In this document: in pieces, positions 1 to 6,713 of the stretch | Position numbering within the stretch: the first letter of the stretch is position 1 | Layout of the letters: every line of letters starts with the position of its first letter | Assembly (NCBI GenBank): GCA_002314915.1 | Contig: DCHU01000024.1 | Location: 1 to 9,407, forward strand | From: Caryophanales bacterium UBA1744 | GTDB lineage: Bacteria; Bacillota_I; Bacilli_A; RFN20; CAG-826 | DNA length: 9,407 bases | Direction of reading: 5' to 3' | Notes under the pieces: model-generated | Seen by the model: only the letters and a program-made list of their open reading frames with translations | Database searches by the model: none | Told to the model about the DNA's origin: nothing | Program-made: the position numbers and the translations under genes

Positions 1-2
1 TG

Positions 3-401
3 TTGGATGTTTTTGTGTTCATTTGTCTTGTTCCGTTCGCCTTCTTTTCAACCGGTGACGGATATTGGCTCGGCTCACTAATGCTAGGTTGGCTTCTTGG
101 CTCTATTGCCCAGATTGTTGCATACCTTTCTATAGTATTAACAAGTAAGGCTTTTACTAACCCAAACACTCCGGGAGCCGTTCTTGGTGCCGGCGGTTTC
201 TTCATCAGGTATTTTCTCTATGCCGTGGTGCTTGTCATCGCTGGCATCTGCACTTTCAAATCAGAATGGTTTGGAGGGTTCAACGCTTTTAATTTCTTCA
301 CCTGTTTTTCGTCATTAATCGTTTTATCTTTCTTTGTTGCCATTTTCAAATTTCTCGAGATCAGAAAAGAGTCCGAGCCAGTTAAGGAGGAGGTCAAATA
401 A
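3..401 (+). CDS. atpI: AtpI-like membrane protein (ATP synthase I chain), 5' end cut by window
   Basis: The visible part codes for about 132 residues and is almost wholly hydrophobic, with four likely membrane segments (about residues 3-19, 23-47, 63-84 and 94-116) and a short charged cytoplasmic tail rich in Glu and Lys. The GGFFIRYFLYA stretch in the third segment resembles the Arg-containing segment of the ATP synthase I chain family. Its position directly before atpB is the classical place of atpI. In known systems AtpI is a non-structural helper in c-ring assembly, and a link to Na+ or Mg2+ handling has also been proposed. The frame is open to the left edge. The first possible start is a TTG at base 3, right at the first membrane segment, so the true start probably lies upstream. 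The stop overlaps the atpB start by one base (TAATG). The family call rests on context plus a weak motif match, because the family diverges fast. Confidence 0.75.
   Translation: MDVFVFICLVPFAFFSTGDGYWLGSLMLGWLLGSIAQIVAYLSIVLTSKAFTNPNTPGAVLGAGGFFIRYFLYAVVLVIAGICTFKSEWFGGFNAFNFFTCFSSLIVLSFFVAIFKFLEIRKESEPVKEEVK
384..393 (+). promoter_or_regulatory. Shine-Dalgarno site for atpB
   Basis: AAGGAGGAGG lies inside the last codons of the upstream atpI gene and ends 7 bases before the atpB ATG at 401. It supports the ATG at 401 as the start. Together with the TAATG overlap it suggests coupled translation. Confidence 0.8.
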
Positions 402-1207
402 TGCTAGCAGACGCTGTTACATTCAATTCTAGACTTGCCGACTTCTGGAAGTGGGATTTAGATGGTTCTTTATTCTCATCCCTCTTTGTCATGCTGATTT
501 TGATTATTCTATCGGTTGTCATCTTTGTAAAAGTGAAGATTGGCATGAAGAAGAAAACGTATCTTGAAAAGCCAAAAGGATTACTGCATCTCGCAGAGAT
601 TTATTATAACTACATCGATACATTAACTAGAGACAACATGGGTGACCACAACGAAGGTTGGGGCGGATACCTCTTTGGTTTATTCGCTTATCTCTTCCTC
701 GCATTTATGTGGGGAGCTACTGGATTCCCATCAGTTATAGACTGGTTGGCAGCCCCTTTATGCTTGTCTCTTGTTATGTTCGTCATCATTCAGGTGACTG
801 CACTCAAACATCAGAAGTTCTCATACTTCCATAGATATATTGAGCCATTCGCGATATTCCTTCCAATCAACCTTATCACAATGTGGGCACCAATCATCTC
901 AACCACAATGCGTTTATTCGGTAACTCCATTTCCGGATTCGTTTTGATTGGAATCATCCAATGGGCTTTAGGTAACGCTGCAAATGCACTTTACACCGTT
1001 ATCATGGGTTCACCAGTAGAGTTAACAAGCTTCATACTCGCACCAATCGTGTCGGGTGTGTTGCAGTTATATTTCACCTTATTCTCCGGCGCTATTCAGA
1101 CGTTGGTCTTCGGATCGCTGAATGCCGCTTGGATTGCAGCAGAAATACCTGAACCGGTATCGCCTGCGTTAAATGATTCGATGAGGCCTGAGGTCGCATC
1201 GGAATAA
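401..1207 (+). CDS. atpB: F-type ATP synthase subunit a
   Basis: Subunit a is the membrane stator that forms the two half-channels leading ions to and from the rotating c-ring. The protein has 268 residues, close to the family norm, with membrane segments near residues 24-45, 88-108, 115-135 and two long hairpin helices around 150-190 and 207-247. The signature MRLFGN is at 170-175, so Arg171 is the expected essential stator arginine (Arg210 in E. coli). Gln233 in GAIQTLVF matches the conserved Gln of the last helix (E. coli Gln252). A polar, proline- and acid-rich tail of about 22 residues follows the last helix. The start is supported by a strong ribosome site, and the gene overlaps atpI by one base. 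A 25-base gap leads to atpE. Confidence 0.97.
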   Translation: MLADAVTFNSRLADFWKWDLDGSLFSSLFVMLILIILSVVIFVKVKIGMKKKTYLEKPKGLLHLAEIYYNYIDTLTRDNMGDHNEGWGGYLFGLFAYLFLAFMWGATGFPSVIDWLAAPLCLSLVMFVIIQVTALKHQKFSYFHRYIEPFAIFLPINLITMWAPIISTTMRLFGNSISGFVLIGIIQWALGNAANALYTVIMGSPVELTSFILAPIVSGVLQLYFTLFSGAIQTLVFGSLNAAWIAAEIPEPVSPALNDSMRPEVASE

Positions 1208-1219
1208 GGAACTAATTTC

Positions 1220-1227
1220 AAGGAGGT
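1220..1227 (+). promoter_or_regulatory. Near-perfect Shine-Dalgarno site for atpE
   Basis: AAGGAGGT is the best ribosome binding site in the window, 5 bases before the atpE ATG at 1233 in an A/T-rich 25-base spacer. A strong site here fits the need for many c copies per enzyme. No comparable site precedes atpF just downstream. Confidence 0.85.
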
Positions 1228-1232
1228 AAATT

Positions 1233-1472
1233 ATGGAATTAGGTTTAGTCGCCATCGGCGCTGGAATCGCCGTCGGCATGGGTGCCTTGTCATCAATCGG
1301 TGAAGGCTTAATCTGTGCTAAGGCCATCGAAGGTATGGCAAGAAATCCAGAAATGCAGAAGAAGCTCCAGTCAACAATGATCTTGGCTGTCGCTCTCGAC
1401 GAATCAACAGCTATCTATGCTCTTATCGTCGCAATCCTTCTCATCTTCGTCTTCCCATCAATGGGTGCTTAA
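1233..1472 (+). CDS. atpE: F-type ATP synthase subunit c, sodium-type two-carboxylate rotor
   Basis: Subunit c (79 residues, usual size) forms the membrane rotor ring. It is a hairpin of two helices (about 3-34 and 46-75) joined by the polar loop ARNPE at 36-40, which contacts the gamma and epsilon shaft. The ion site has Glu57-Ser58-Thr59 and Tyr62 on helix 2, matching Glu65, Ser66, Thr67 and Tyr70 of the Ilyobacter tartaricus sodium c subunit with identical spacing. On helix 1, Glu24 takes the place of Gln32, which gives the two-carboxylate pattern known from Fusobacterium nucleatum. Oddities are Asp56 directly before the key Glu, and Leu19 and Ser21 replacing two of the packing glycines. 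I see no sign of an N-terminal leader. Sodium coupling is inferred from these residues, not proven. Subunit c identity is certain. Confidence 0.98.
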   Translation: MELGLVAIGAGIAVGMGALSSIGEGLICAKAIEGMARNPEMQKKLQSTMILAVALDESTAIYALIVAILLIFVFPSMGA

Positions 1473-1478
1473 TCGACC

Positions 1479-2033
1479 ATGGAAGCTATCGTTAGATTAC
1501 AAACAGTTCTAGCGGATGCTCCATTCAGTTCGGAAGATTTCATCAAGAAGCTCGTGCCAAATGGCTGGAGCCTCCTCATCAATCTTCTTGCACTGTTGGT
1601 TACTTTTACTGTGCTCTATTTCTTGGCATACAAGCCAATCAAGAAGTACTTACAGGCCAGACAGGATGCAATCAAGAAGAATATTGATGATGCAGAGGAA
1701 GCCAAACGAGTTGCGCAGTCAACAATCGCTAATCGCGACGCAATCATTCAGGATGCTAATGAACAGGCGGTAGCTATCGTTAGCAAAGCTAAGGATGATG
1801 GTGAAAAGAGGCGTGAAGAGATTGTTAAAGCTGCAGAAGACGAGGCTGCTAAGAAACTTGAGCAGGCCAGAGAGTCTATCAAGCAGGAAGAGATTGCCTC
1901 ACGTGAAGCTCTTAAGAAAGAGATCGTTGATGTTGCCATGGATATTTCCCAGGCTGTTTTGCCTCGCGAAATTTCCGAAGAAGACAACAAACGCTTACTC
2001 GATGAGCTCACAAATCAATTAGAAGAGAAGTAA
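1479..2033 (+). CDS. atpF: F-type ATP synthase subunit b
   Basis: Subunit b forms the peripheral stalk, a dimer that holds alpha3-beta3 and delta still against the turning rotor. The protein has 184 residues. After a polar N-terminus it has one membrane helix (about 30-51), then the typical YKPIKKYLQAR segment, then a long charged right-handed coiled coil rich in Ala, Glu and Lys (about 58-165). The C-terminal part, with its Leu- and Glu-rich end, would bind delta. The ATG at 1479 follows the atpE stop by only 6 bases and has no clear Shine-Dalgarno site, so translation probably depends on ribosomes ending on atpE. Only one b gene is present, so the dimer should be homodimeric. Confidence 0.96.
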   Translation: MEAIVRLQTVLADAPFSSEDFIKKLVPNGWSLLINLLALLVTFTVLYFLAYKPIKKYLQARQDAIKKNIDDAEEAKRVAQSTIANRDAIIQDANEQAVAIVSKAKDDGEKRREEIVKAAEDEAAKKLEQARESIKQEEIASREALKKEIVDVAMDISQAVLPREISEEDNKRLLDELTNQLEEK

Positions 2034-2036
2034 TTT

Positions 2037-2585
2037 ATGAAACAGGACCGCTACGCAAATTACGCCCAAGCATTATTATCTTTCGCTAAAGAAGAAGATA
2101 ACGTTCAGGGCTACAAAACAGACGTCCTCTATGTCTCAGGTGTTCTGAATGACAATGCTGAGCTAGTGGAGTTTTTGGCATCTATGAGCGCGTCCGAGTC
2201 ATCGATTAACTCCGCCATTGATAGCGTCTTCGGAAATCTGAAGAGCAAGCATCTATGCTCGTTCTTAAAACTTCTATCCGCCAAACACATATCCCGTCAC
2301 TATGACAAGATATTCTCCAGTTTCATTTCTTTGTGCAATCAGGAGCTCGGCGTTAAGGAAGGTATCATCTATTCAATGGATGAGATGTCAAGCGATGACA
2401 TCAAGAGAATTGAAGAATCGCTATCAAAGAGATTGGACTCCAAAGTCTATCTCGAAAACCGCATCGATCATGAATTGATTGGCGGATACAAAATCAGCAT
2501 CGATGGTAAAGTCTATGACTCATCCGTCGTATCAAAACTCAACCGTTTAAAAGCGGTACTGTATAAAACAGAAGGAGGCAAATAA
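2037..2585 (+). CDS. atpH: F-type ATP synthase subunit delta (OSCP)
   Basis: Delta joins the b stalk to the top of the F1 head through the alpha N-termini. The protein has 182 residues, as usual. Residues 1-105 fit the all-helical N-terminal domain (YAQALLSFA near the start). The C-terminal domain is clearer: an ELGVKEGIIYS strand, a DDIKRIEESLSKRL helix, then the family hallmark LIGGYKISIDGKVYDSS followed by a final LNRLK helix. Only 3 bases separate it from atpF, with a weak purine-rich ribosome site (AGAAGAGAAG). Its stop overlaps the atpA start (TAATG). This is normally the least conserved subunit of the F1/stator set, yet the GG-containing motif and gene order make the call firm. Confidence 0.95.
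   Translation: MKQDRYANYAQALLSFAKEEDNVQGYKTDVLYVSGVLNDNAELVEFLASMSASESSINSAIDSVFGNLKSKHLCSFLKLLSAKHISRHYDKIFSSFISLCNQELGVKEGIIYSMDEMSSDDIKRIEESLSKRLDSKVYLENRIDHELIGGYKISIDGKVYDSSVVSKLNRLKAVLYKTEGGK
2572..2578 (+). promoter_or_regulatory. Shine-Dalgarno site for atpA
   Basis: AAGGAGG lies inside the last codons of atpH, 6 bases before the atpA ATG at 2585. It confirms the ATG within the TAATG overlap as the start. Confidence 0.8.
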
Positions 2586-4114
2586 TGAGCAACAGAACCT
2601 CTGATATCTCAGCTCTCATTAAAGAGCAAATCAAAAAGTATTCAGGCGAAGTCGTTGAAGAAAATGCGGTTGGTACCGTAATTTCCGTAGGTGACGGCAT
2701 CGCTACAGTCTATGGCTTAAAGGGTGCCATGCTCTCTGAATTACTCGAATTCCCTAATGACATCTATGGAATGGTCATGAACCTCAACGTCGATAACGTC
2801 GGTGTTGTTCTTCTCGGATCAGACAGATTAATCAAGGAAGGCGACATCGTCAAAGAGACAGGCAAAGTCGTTGAAGTCCCGGTTGGAGATGGAATGCTTG
2901 GAAGAGTCATCTCTCCTTTGGGTCAGCCTTTAGACAACCTCGGACCAATTGAATACACAAAAACTAGACCAATTGAAAGAATCGCTCCAGGTGTTATGAC
3001 ACGTAAATCGGTCAACACCCCTATGGAGACTGGCATTAAAGCAATCGACTCCATGATTCCAATCGGACGTGGACAACGTGAACTTATCATCGGTGATCGT
3101 CAGACCGGTAAAACCTCCATTGCAATCGACACGATCATCAACCAAAAGGGTAAGAACGTCAAATGCGTCTATGTTGCCATTGGTCAGAAGAATTCATCGG
3201 TCGCCTCTTTAACAAATAAACTTAGAGAAAAAGGCTGTTTGGACTACTGCGTTATCGTTAACGCTTCCGCATCCGAACCAGCACCTCAGCAATACATCGC
3301 TCCGTTCGCAGGTATGGCTATTGCCGAAGAGTGGATGGAACAAGGCCAAGACGTCTTAATCGTCTTTGACGATTTATCAAAGCACGCAGTCGCATATCGT
3401 ACCTTGTCGCTTCTTTTGAGAAGAGCACCAGGCCGTGAAGCATATCCAGGCGATATCTTCTATCTCCATTCGAGACTTCTTGAAAGAGCATGCAAACTCA
3501 ACGAGAACTACGGTGGTGGCTCAATCACCGCTCTCCCAATTATTGAGACGCAGGCAGGCGATATCTCTGCTTATATTCCTACGAACGTTATTTCCATTAC
3601 TGATGGACAGATCTTCCTTGTCACTGACTACTTTGCATCAGGACAGAGGCCAGCGGTCGATTCAGGATTCTCAGTCTCACGTGTTGGCTCTGCGGCCCAG
3701 TACAAGTGCATGAAACAAGTTTCATCATCACTTAAGATCGAACTTGCTAACTATAGAGAAAACCTTTCTTTCAGCCAGTTTGGAAGTGATCTTGACGCTG
3801 AAACAAAGAGAATACTTAACCACGGCGCAATCGTCACAGAATCGCTAAAACAGAAGAACAACTCTCCTCTTGCCTTCTATGAAGAAGTCATCGATTTATT
3901 TGCTGTTAAGAACAAATACTTGGACGACCTTGATTTAAAGCAAGTAAACCCATTCCTCAATGCATTAAGAGAAGAGATTATGACTTCAAATAATGACATC
4001 GTCGAAGAACTCAAAGAGAAGAAAATCTTCTCAAAAGAATTGGAAACAAAACTATCCGCCGCAATCGCTTCATTCAAGAACGATAAGTGGCCAACAATCT
4101 CAACAACCAAATAA
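2585..4114 (+). CDS. atpA: F-type ATP synthase subunit alpha
   Basis: Alpha is the non-catalytic nucleotide-binding subunit, three copies of which alternate with beta in F1. The protein is 509 residues, full length. The N-terminal helix (1-22) for delta binding is followed by a beta-barrel (about 25-95). The Walker A motif GDRQTGKT is at 170-177 with Lys176, and Walker B ends with FDD (Asp262). The arginine that reaches into the neighbouring beta catalytic site is Arg366 in SVSRVGSAAQ. The C-terminal helical bundle runs from about 380 to the end. The gene overlaps atpH by one base and ends with tandem stops (TAATAA), 12 bases before atpG. All expected functional residues are present, so it should be an active subunit. 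Confidence 0.99.
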   Translation: MSNRTSDISALIKEQIKKYSGEVVEENAVGTVISVGDGIATVYGLKGAMLSELLEFPNDIYGMVMNLNVDNVGVVLLGSDRLIKEGDIVKETGKVVEVPVGDGMLGRVISPLGQPLDNLGPIEYTKTRPIERIAPGVMTRKSVNTPMETGIKAIDSMIPIGRGQRELIIGDRQTGKTSIAIDTIINQKGKNVKCVYVAIGQKNSSVASLTNKLREKGCLDYCVIVNASASEPAPQQYIAPFAGMAIAEEWMEQGQDVLIVFDDLSKHAVAYRTLSLLLRRAPGREAYPGDIFYLHSRLLERACKLNENYGGGSITALPIIETQAGDISAYIPTNVISITDGQIFLVTDYFASGQRPAVDSGFSVSRVGSAAQYKCMKQVSSSLKIELANYRENLSFSQFGSDLDAETKRILNHGAIVTESLKQKNNSPLAFYEEVIDLFAVKNKYLDDLDLKQVNPFLNALREEIMTSNNDIVEELKEKKIFSKELETKLSAAIASFKNDKWPTISTTK

Positions 4115-4126
4115 TAAGGATTTCTA

Positions 4127-4975
4127 ATGTCACAAGGTTTAAACAAGACAAAACGTAGAATCAAGTCCGTCCAAAGCACGAGAAAGATTACCAAGGCTAT
4201 GCAATTAATCGCTACCGCCAAGGTTAAGAAACTCCTCAAACTTCACGACGAGTACGCTTACTATGCCGATGAGTATCGTAACCTCATGGGTGTTTTGTCT
4301 TTGTATTTGCCAGAAGAATCCCATTATTCAAAAGAGAACGTGGGCGATATGCCAACGCTCTATATCGTAATAACATCTGACCTTGGTTTGTGTGGAGCCT
4401 ACAACTCGAATGTCATCAAGTATGCACATACAATAATCACAGACAAAGACAGCATCTGTCCTCTCGGCTCAAAGGCAATTCATCATTTCAACAAAGAGAC
4501 ATACGGAGACAGAATCGTATCCTATGAGAACTTAGGCTTAAGCCTTGATATGGACAACATCATAGAGGTTTGTAAAAACATTAAGACCGAGTTCAACCAA
4601 TTGAAATGGAAGAAGGTTATGGTTATCTACACCCATTATCTGAACTCAATATCCAATGAACCATCGGTGGCTAACATTCTTCCGATTTCCAAAGAAACAG
4701 GATCTTGGAGCAGTGCTGATAACATCCCACCAAAGTTTGATGAGGACCCAAAGGAACTTATGCACAACTTGATGGTTCCTTACCTATCAAGTGTCATATA
4801 TTCCAAATTATTGGAATCCCAATTAGCCGAACAATCGAGCAGAAGAACAGCAATGGATAACGCAAACGACAACGCTGACGAGTTGCTCGACAAACTCACA
4901 ATCGAATACAACAAAGCACGCCAGAGTGCTATTACTCAGGAAATCACCGAAGTTGTCGGTGGAGCTGAGAACTAA
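4127..4975 (+). CDS. atpG: F-type ATP synthase subunit gamma
   Basis: Gamma is the central shaft that couples c-ring rotation to conformational change in the beta subunits. The protein has 282 residues, near the usual 285-290. The N-terminal helix carries the family pattern TKRRIKSVQSTRKITKAMQL (residues 8-27). The C-terminal helix has the strongly conserved pattern SRRTAMDNANDNADELLDKL, followed by ARQSAITQEITEVVGGA near the end. The middle part (about 75-205) is the Rossmann-like globular domain, including the conserved TSDLGLCGAYN. The ribosome site AAGGA (4116-4120) sits 6 bases before the ATG, in the 12-base gap after atpA. No insertion like the chloroplast redox loop is seen. Confidence 0.98.
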   Translation: MSQGLNKTKRRIKSVQSTRKITKAMQLIATAKVKKLLKLHDEYAYYADEYRNLMGVLSLYLPEESHYSKENVGDMPTLYIVITSDLGLCGAYNSNVIKYAHTIITDKDSICPLGSKAIHHFNKETYGDRIVSYENLGLSLDMDNIIEVCKNIKTEFNQLKWKKVMVIYTHYLNSISNEPSVANILPISKETGSWSSADNIPPKFDEDPKELMHNLMVPYLSSVIYSKLLESQLAEQSSRRTAMDNANDNADELLDKLTIEYNKARQSAITQEITEVVGGAEN

Positions 4976-4981
4976 AGGAGG
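4975..4981 (+). promoter_or_regulatory. Shine-Dalgarno site for atpD
   Basis: AAGGAGG starts on the last base of the atpG stop codon and lies 8 bases before the atpD ATG at 4990. It is a strong site that matches the three beta copies needed per enzyme. Confidence 0.8.
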
Positions 4982-4989
4982 AAAAACCA

Positions 4990-6405
4990 ATGAACGAAAA
5001 GAAAACTTACATTGGAACAGTCGTCGAAGCAGTTGGACCTGTTATTGACGTCAAATTCGAGAAGAAGCATCTCCCACCTTTGCTTACAGCTTTGAAAGTA
5101 AAAATGAAAGATGGCTCAGTTTTAACTACTGAAGTCATGCAACACATCGGCGATGATACAGTAAGATCTGTCGCTATGGGTGCAACAGATGGTGTTCAGA
5201 GAGGATCTGAGGTAATTGATACAGAAGCTCCTATCTCTGTCCCTGTCGGCGAGAAGACATTAGGACGTATGTTCAATGTTCTTGGCGCACCTATCGATGG
5301 GCTTGATAACGAGTTTGAAGATTGCAAGGTTGATCCAATCCACAGGGCAGCCCCATCATTTGCTGATCAGTCGGTTTCTACCGAGATTCTTGAGACAGGA
5401 ATCAAGGTTATCGACCTCCTTTGCCCATATGTCAAAGGCGGCAAAATCGGCTTATTCGGCGGTGCTGGTGTCGGCAAAACCGTCTTAATCCAAGAATTGA
5501 TTTCCAACATTGCAAGCGAACACAACGGCATTTCCGTTTTCGCAGGCGTTGGCGAGCGTTCCCGTGAAGGAAACGATCTATATTTCGAAATGAAAGAATC
5601 CGGAGTTCTCAAGAATACAGCTCTTGTCTTCGGCCAGATGAATGAACCGCCTGGAGCTCGTATGAGAGTAGCTCTCACCGGTTTAACAATGGCTGAGCAT
5701 TTCCGTGACAGAGAACATAAAGATGTCCTTCTCTTCATCGATAACATCTTCCGTTTCACCCAGGCAGGATCAGAGGTTTCCGCCCTTTTAGGACGTATGC
5801 CATCAGCTGTCGGCTATCAACCAACACTCGCTACAGAAATGGGTCAGTTACAAGAAAGAATCACCTCTACAAAGGACGGTTCCATTACATCTGTCCAGGC
5901 GGTTTATGTCCCAGCAGACGACTTAACAGACCCTGCTCCGGCTACAACATTCTCACACTTAGACGCTAAAACACTTCTTGATAGAAACGTCGCTGCTTTA
6001 GGTATTTACCCAGCAGTTGATCCACTTGAATCTTCTTCTAATGCTTTGGATCCATCCATCGTTGGCGAAGAACACTATCAGGTCGCTCGCGACGTTCAGA
6101 AGATCCTCCAGAGATACAAGGAACTCCAGGACATCATCGCAATCTTAGGCCTTGATGAATTGGGAGACGAGGATAAAGCTGTCGTTGCTAGGGCAAGAAG
6201 AATTAGAAACTTCCTCTCTCAGCCATTCCACGTCGCTGAGCAGTTCAATGGATTCCCTGGAGCTTATGTTACGGTTCAGGACACAGTCCGTTCATTCAAG
6301 GCTATATTAAGCGGAGCTTATGATATGTACCCAGAGAATGCTTTCTTATACTGCGGCACAATCGAAGAAGTCGAAAAGAAAGCAAAAGAAATGGAAGGCA
6401 AATAA
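4990..6405 (+). CDS. atpD: F-type ATP synthase catalytic subunit beta
   Basis: Beta holds the catalytic sites that make or split ATP. The protein has 471 residues, full length. It has an N-terminal barrel (about 5-85), then the P-loop GGAGVGKT at 157-164 (Lys163). The catalytic Glu189 is in GVGERSREGNDL, and Walker B ends at Asp251 in LLFIDNIFRFTQAGSE. The contact loop to gamma in the C-terminal domain, DELSEED in E. coli, reads DELGDED at 389-395. This is a mild variant that keeps the acidic character. All catalytic residues are in place. The gene lies 14 bases after atpG behind a strong ribosome site and overlaps atpC by one base (TAATG). Confidence 0.99.
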   Translation: MNEKKTYIGTVVEAVGPVIDVKFEKKHLPPLLTALKVKMKDGSVLTTEVMQHIGDDTVRSVAMGATDGVQRGSEVIDTEAPISVPVGEKTLGRMFNVLGAPIDGLDNEFEDCKVDPIHRAAPSFADQSVSTEILETGIKVIDLLCPYVKGGKIGLFGGAGVGKTVLIQELISNIASEHNGISVFAGVGERSREGNDLYFEMKESGVLKNTALVFGQMNEPPGARMRVALTGLTMAEHFRDREHKDVLLFIDNIFRFTQAGSEVSALLGRMPSAVGYQPTLATEMGQLQERITSTKDGSITSVQAVYVPADDLTDPAPATTFSHLDAKTLLDRNVAALGIYPAVDPLESSSNALDPSIVGEEHYQVARDVQKILQRYKELQDIIAILGLDELGDEDKAVVARARRIRNFLSQPFHVAEQFNGFPGAYVTVQDTVRSFKAILSGAYDMYPENAFLYCGTIEEVEKKAKEMEGK

Positions 6406-6713
6406 TGAGCGAAAGATTAGTTCTTACAATCTTATCCGCCAAAGGCCTCGTCTTTGAAGGCGAAGTTGATGAATGTTACGTTCCAACTAACACCGGTCCT
6501 GTAGGCATTTTAAGAGGTCATACCCCTTACATTGCCTCCATCAAAAAGATAGGGGTTTTGAAATTCACCTCTCGCAGTGTGAAATCTTTCTATGTCATCA
6601 AACAAGGTGCCGTGGAAGTAAAAGGCGAGAGGCTTTTGGTCATAACGACAGAAGCTATTTGTGCCAAATCTTTGACCGAAGCTGAAAAAATGGTTGAAGA
6701 ATTCACAGAATAG
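6405..6713 (+). CDS. atpC: F-type ATP synthase subunit epsilon, short form lacking most of the C-terminal domain
   Basis: Epsilon links gamma to the c-ring and in many bacteria also brakes ATP hydrolysis with its two C-terminal helices. Residues 1-85 fit the N-terminal ten-strand beta-sandwich (VLTILSAKGLVFEGEVDE, then the GPVGILRGHTPYIASI region). Family members are usually 130-140 residues long, but this one ends at 102 after one short helix (about 90-101, SLTEAEKMVEEF). The second helix and the ATP-binding I(L)DxxRA motif are missing. A recent frameshift is unlikely: reading through the stop adds only five codons before TGA, and the next gene overlaps the stop (TAGTG). A moderate ribosome site (GGAAGG, 6393-6398) sits 6 bases upstream. 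Coupling should be intact, but epsilon-type inhibition is probably lost. Confidence 0.94.
   Translation: MSERLVLTILSAKGLVFEGEVDECYVPTNTGPVGILRGHTPYIASIKKIGVLKFTSRSVKSFYVIKQGAVEVKGERLLVITTEAICAKSLTEAEKMVEEFTE

Noticed and set aside
1454..1465. Small CCCA/TGGG hairpin at the end of atpE
   Set aside because: A four-base stem with no T-run is too weak for a terminator or a processing signal, and it falls inside conserved coding sequence.
3877..4239. Minus-strand open frame of 120 codons across the atpA/atpG junction
   Set aside because: It runs antisense to two highly conserved genes, has no ribosome site, and its composition is explained by the reverse complement of their codons.
5367..5759. 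Minus-strand open frame of 130 codons inside atpD
   Set aside because: It is antisense to the most conserved part of the beta subunit (P-loop to Walker B); it shows no domain or start signal.
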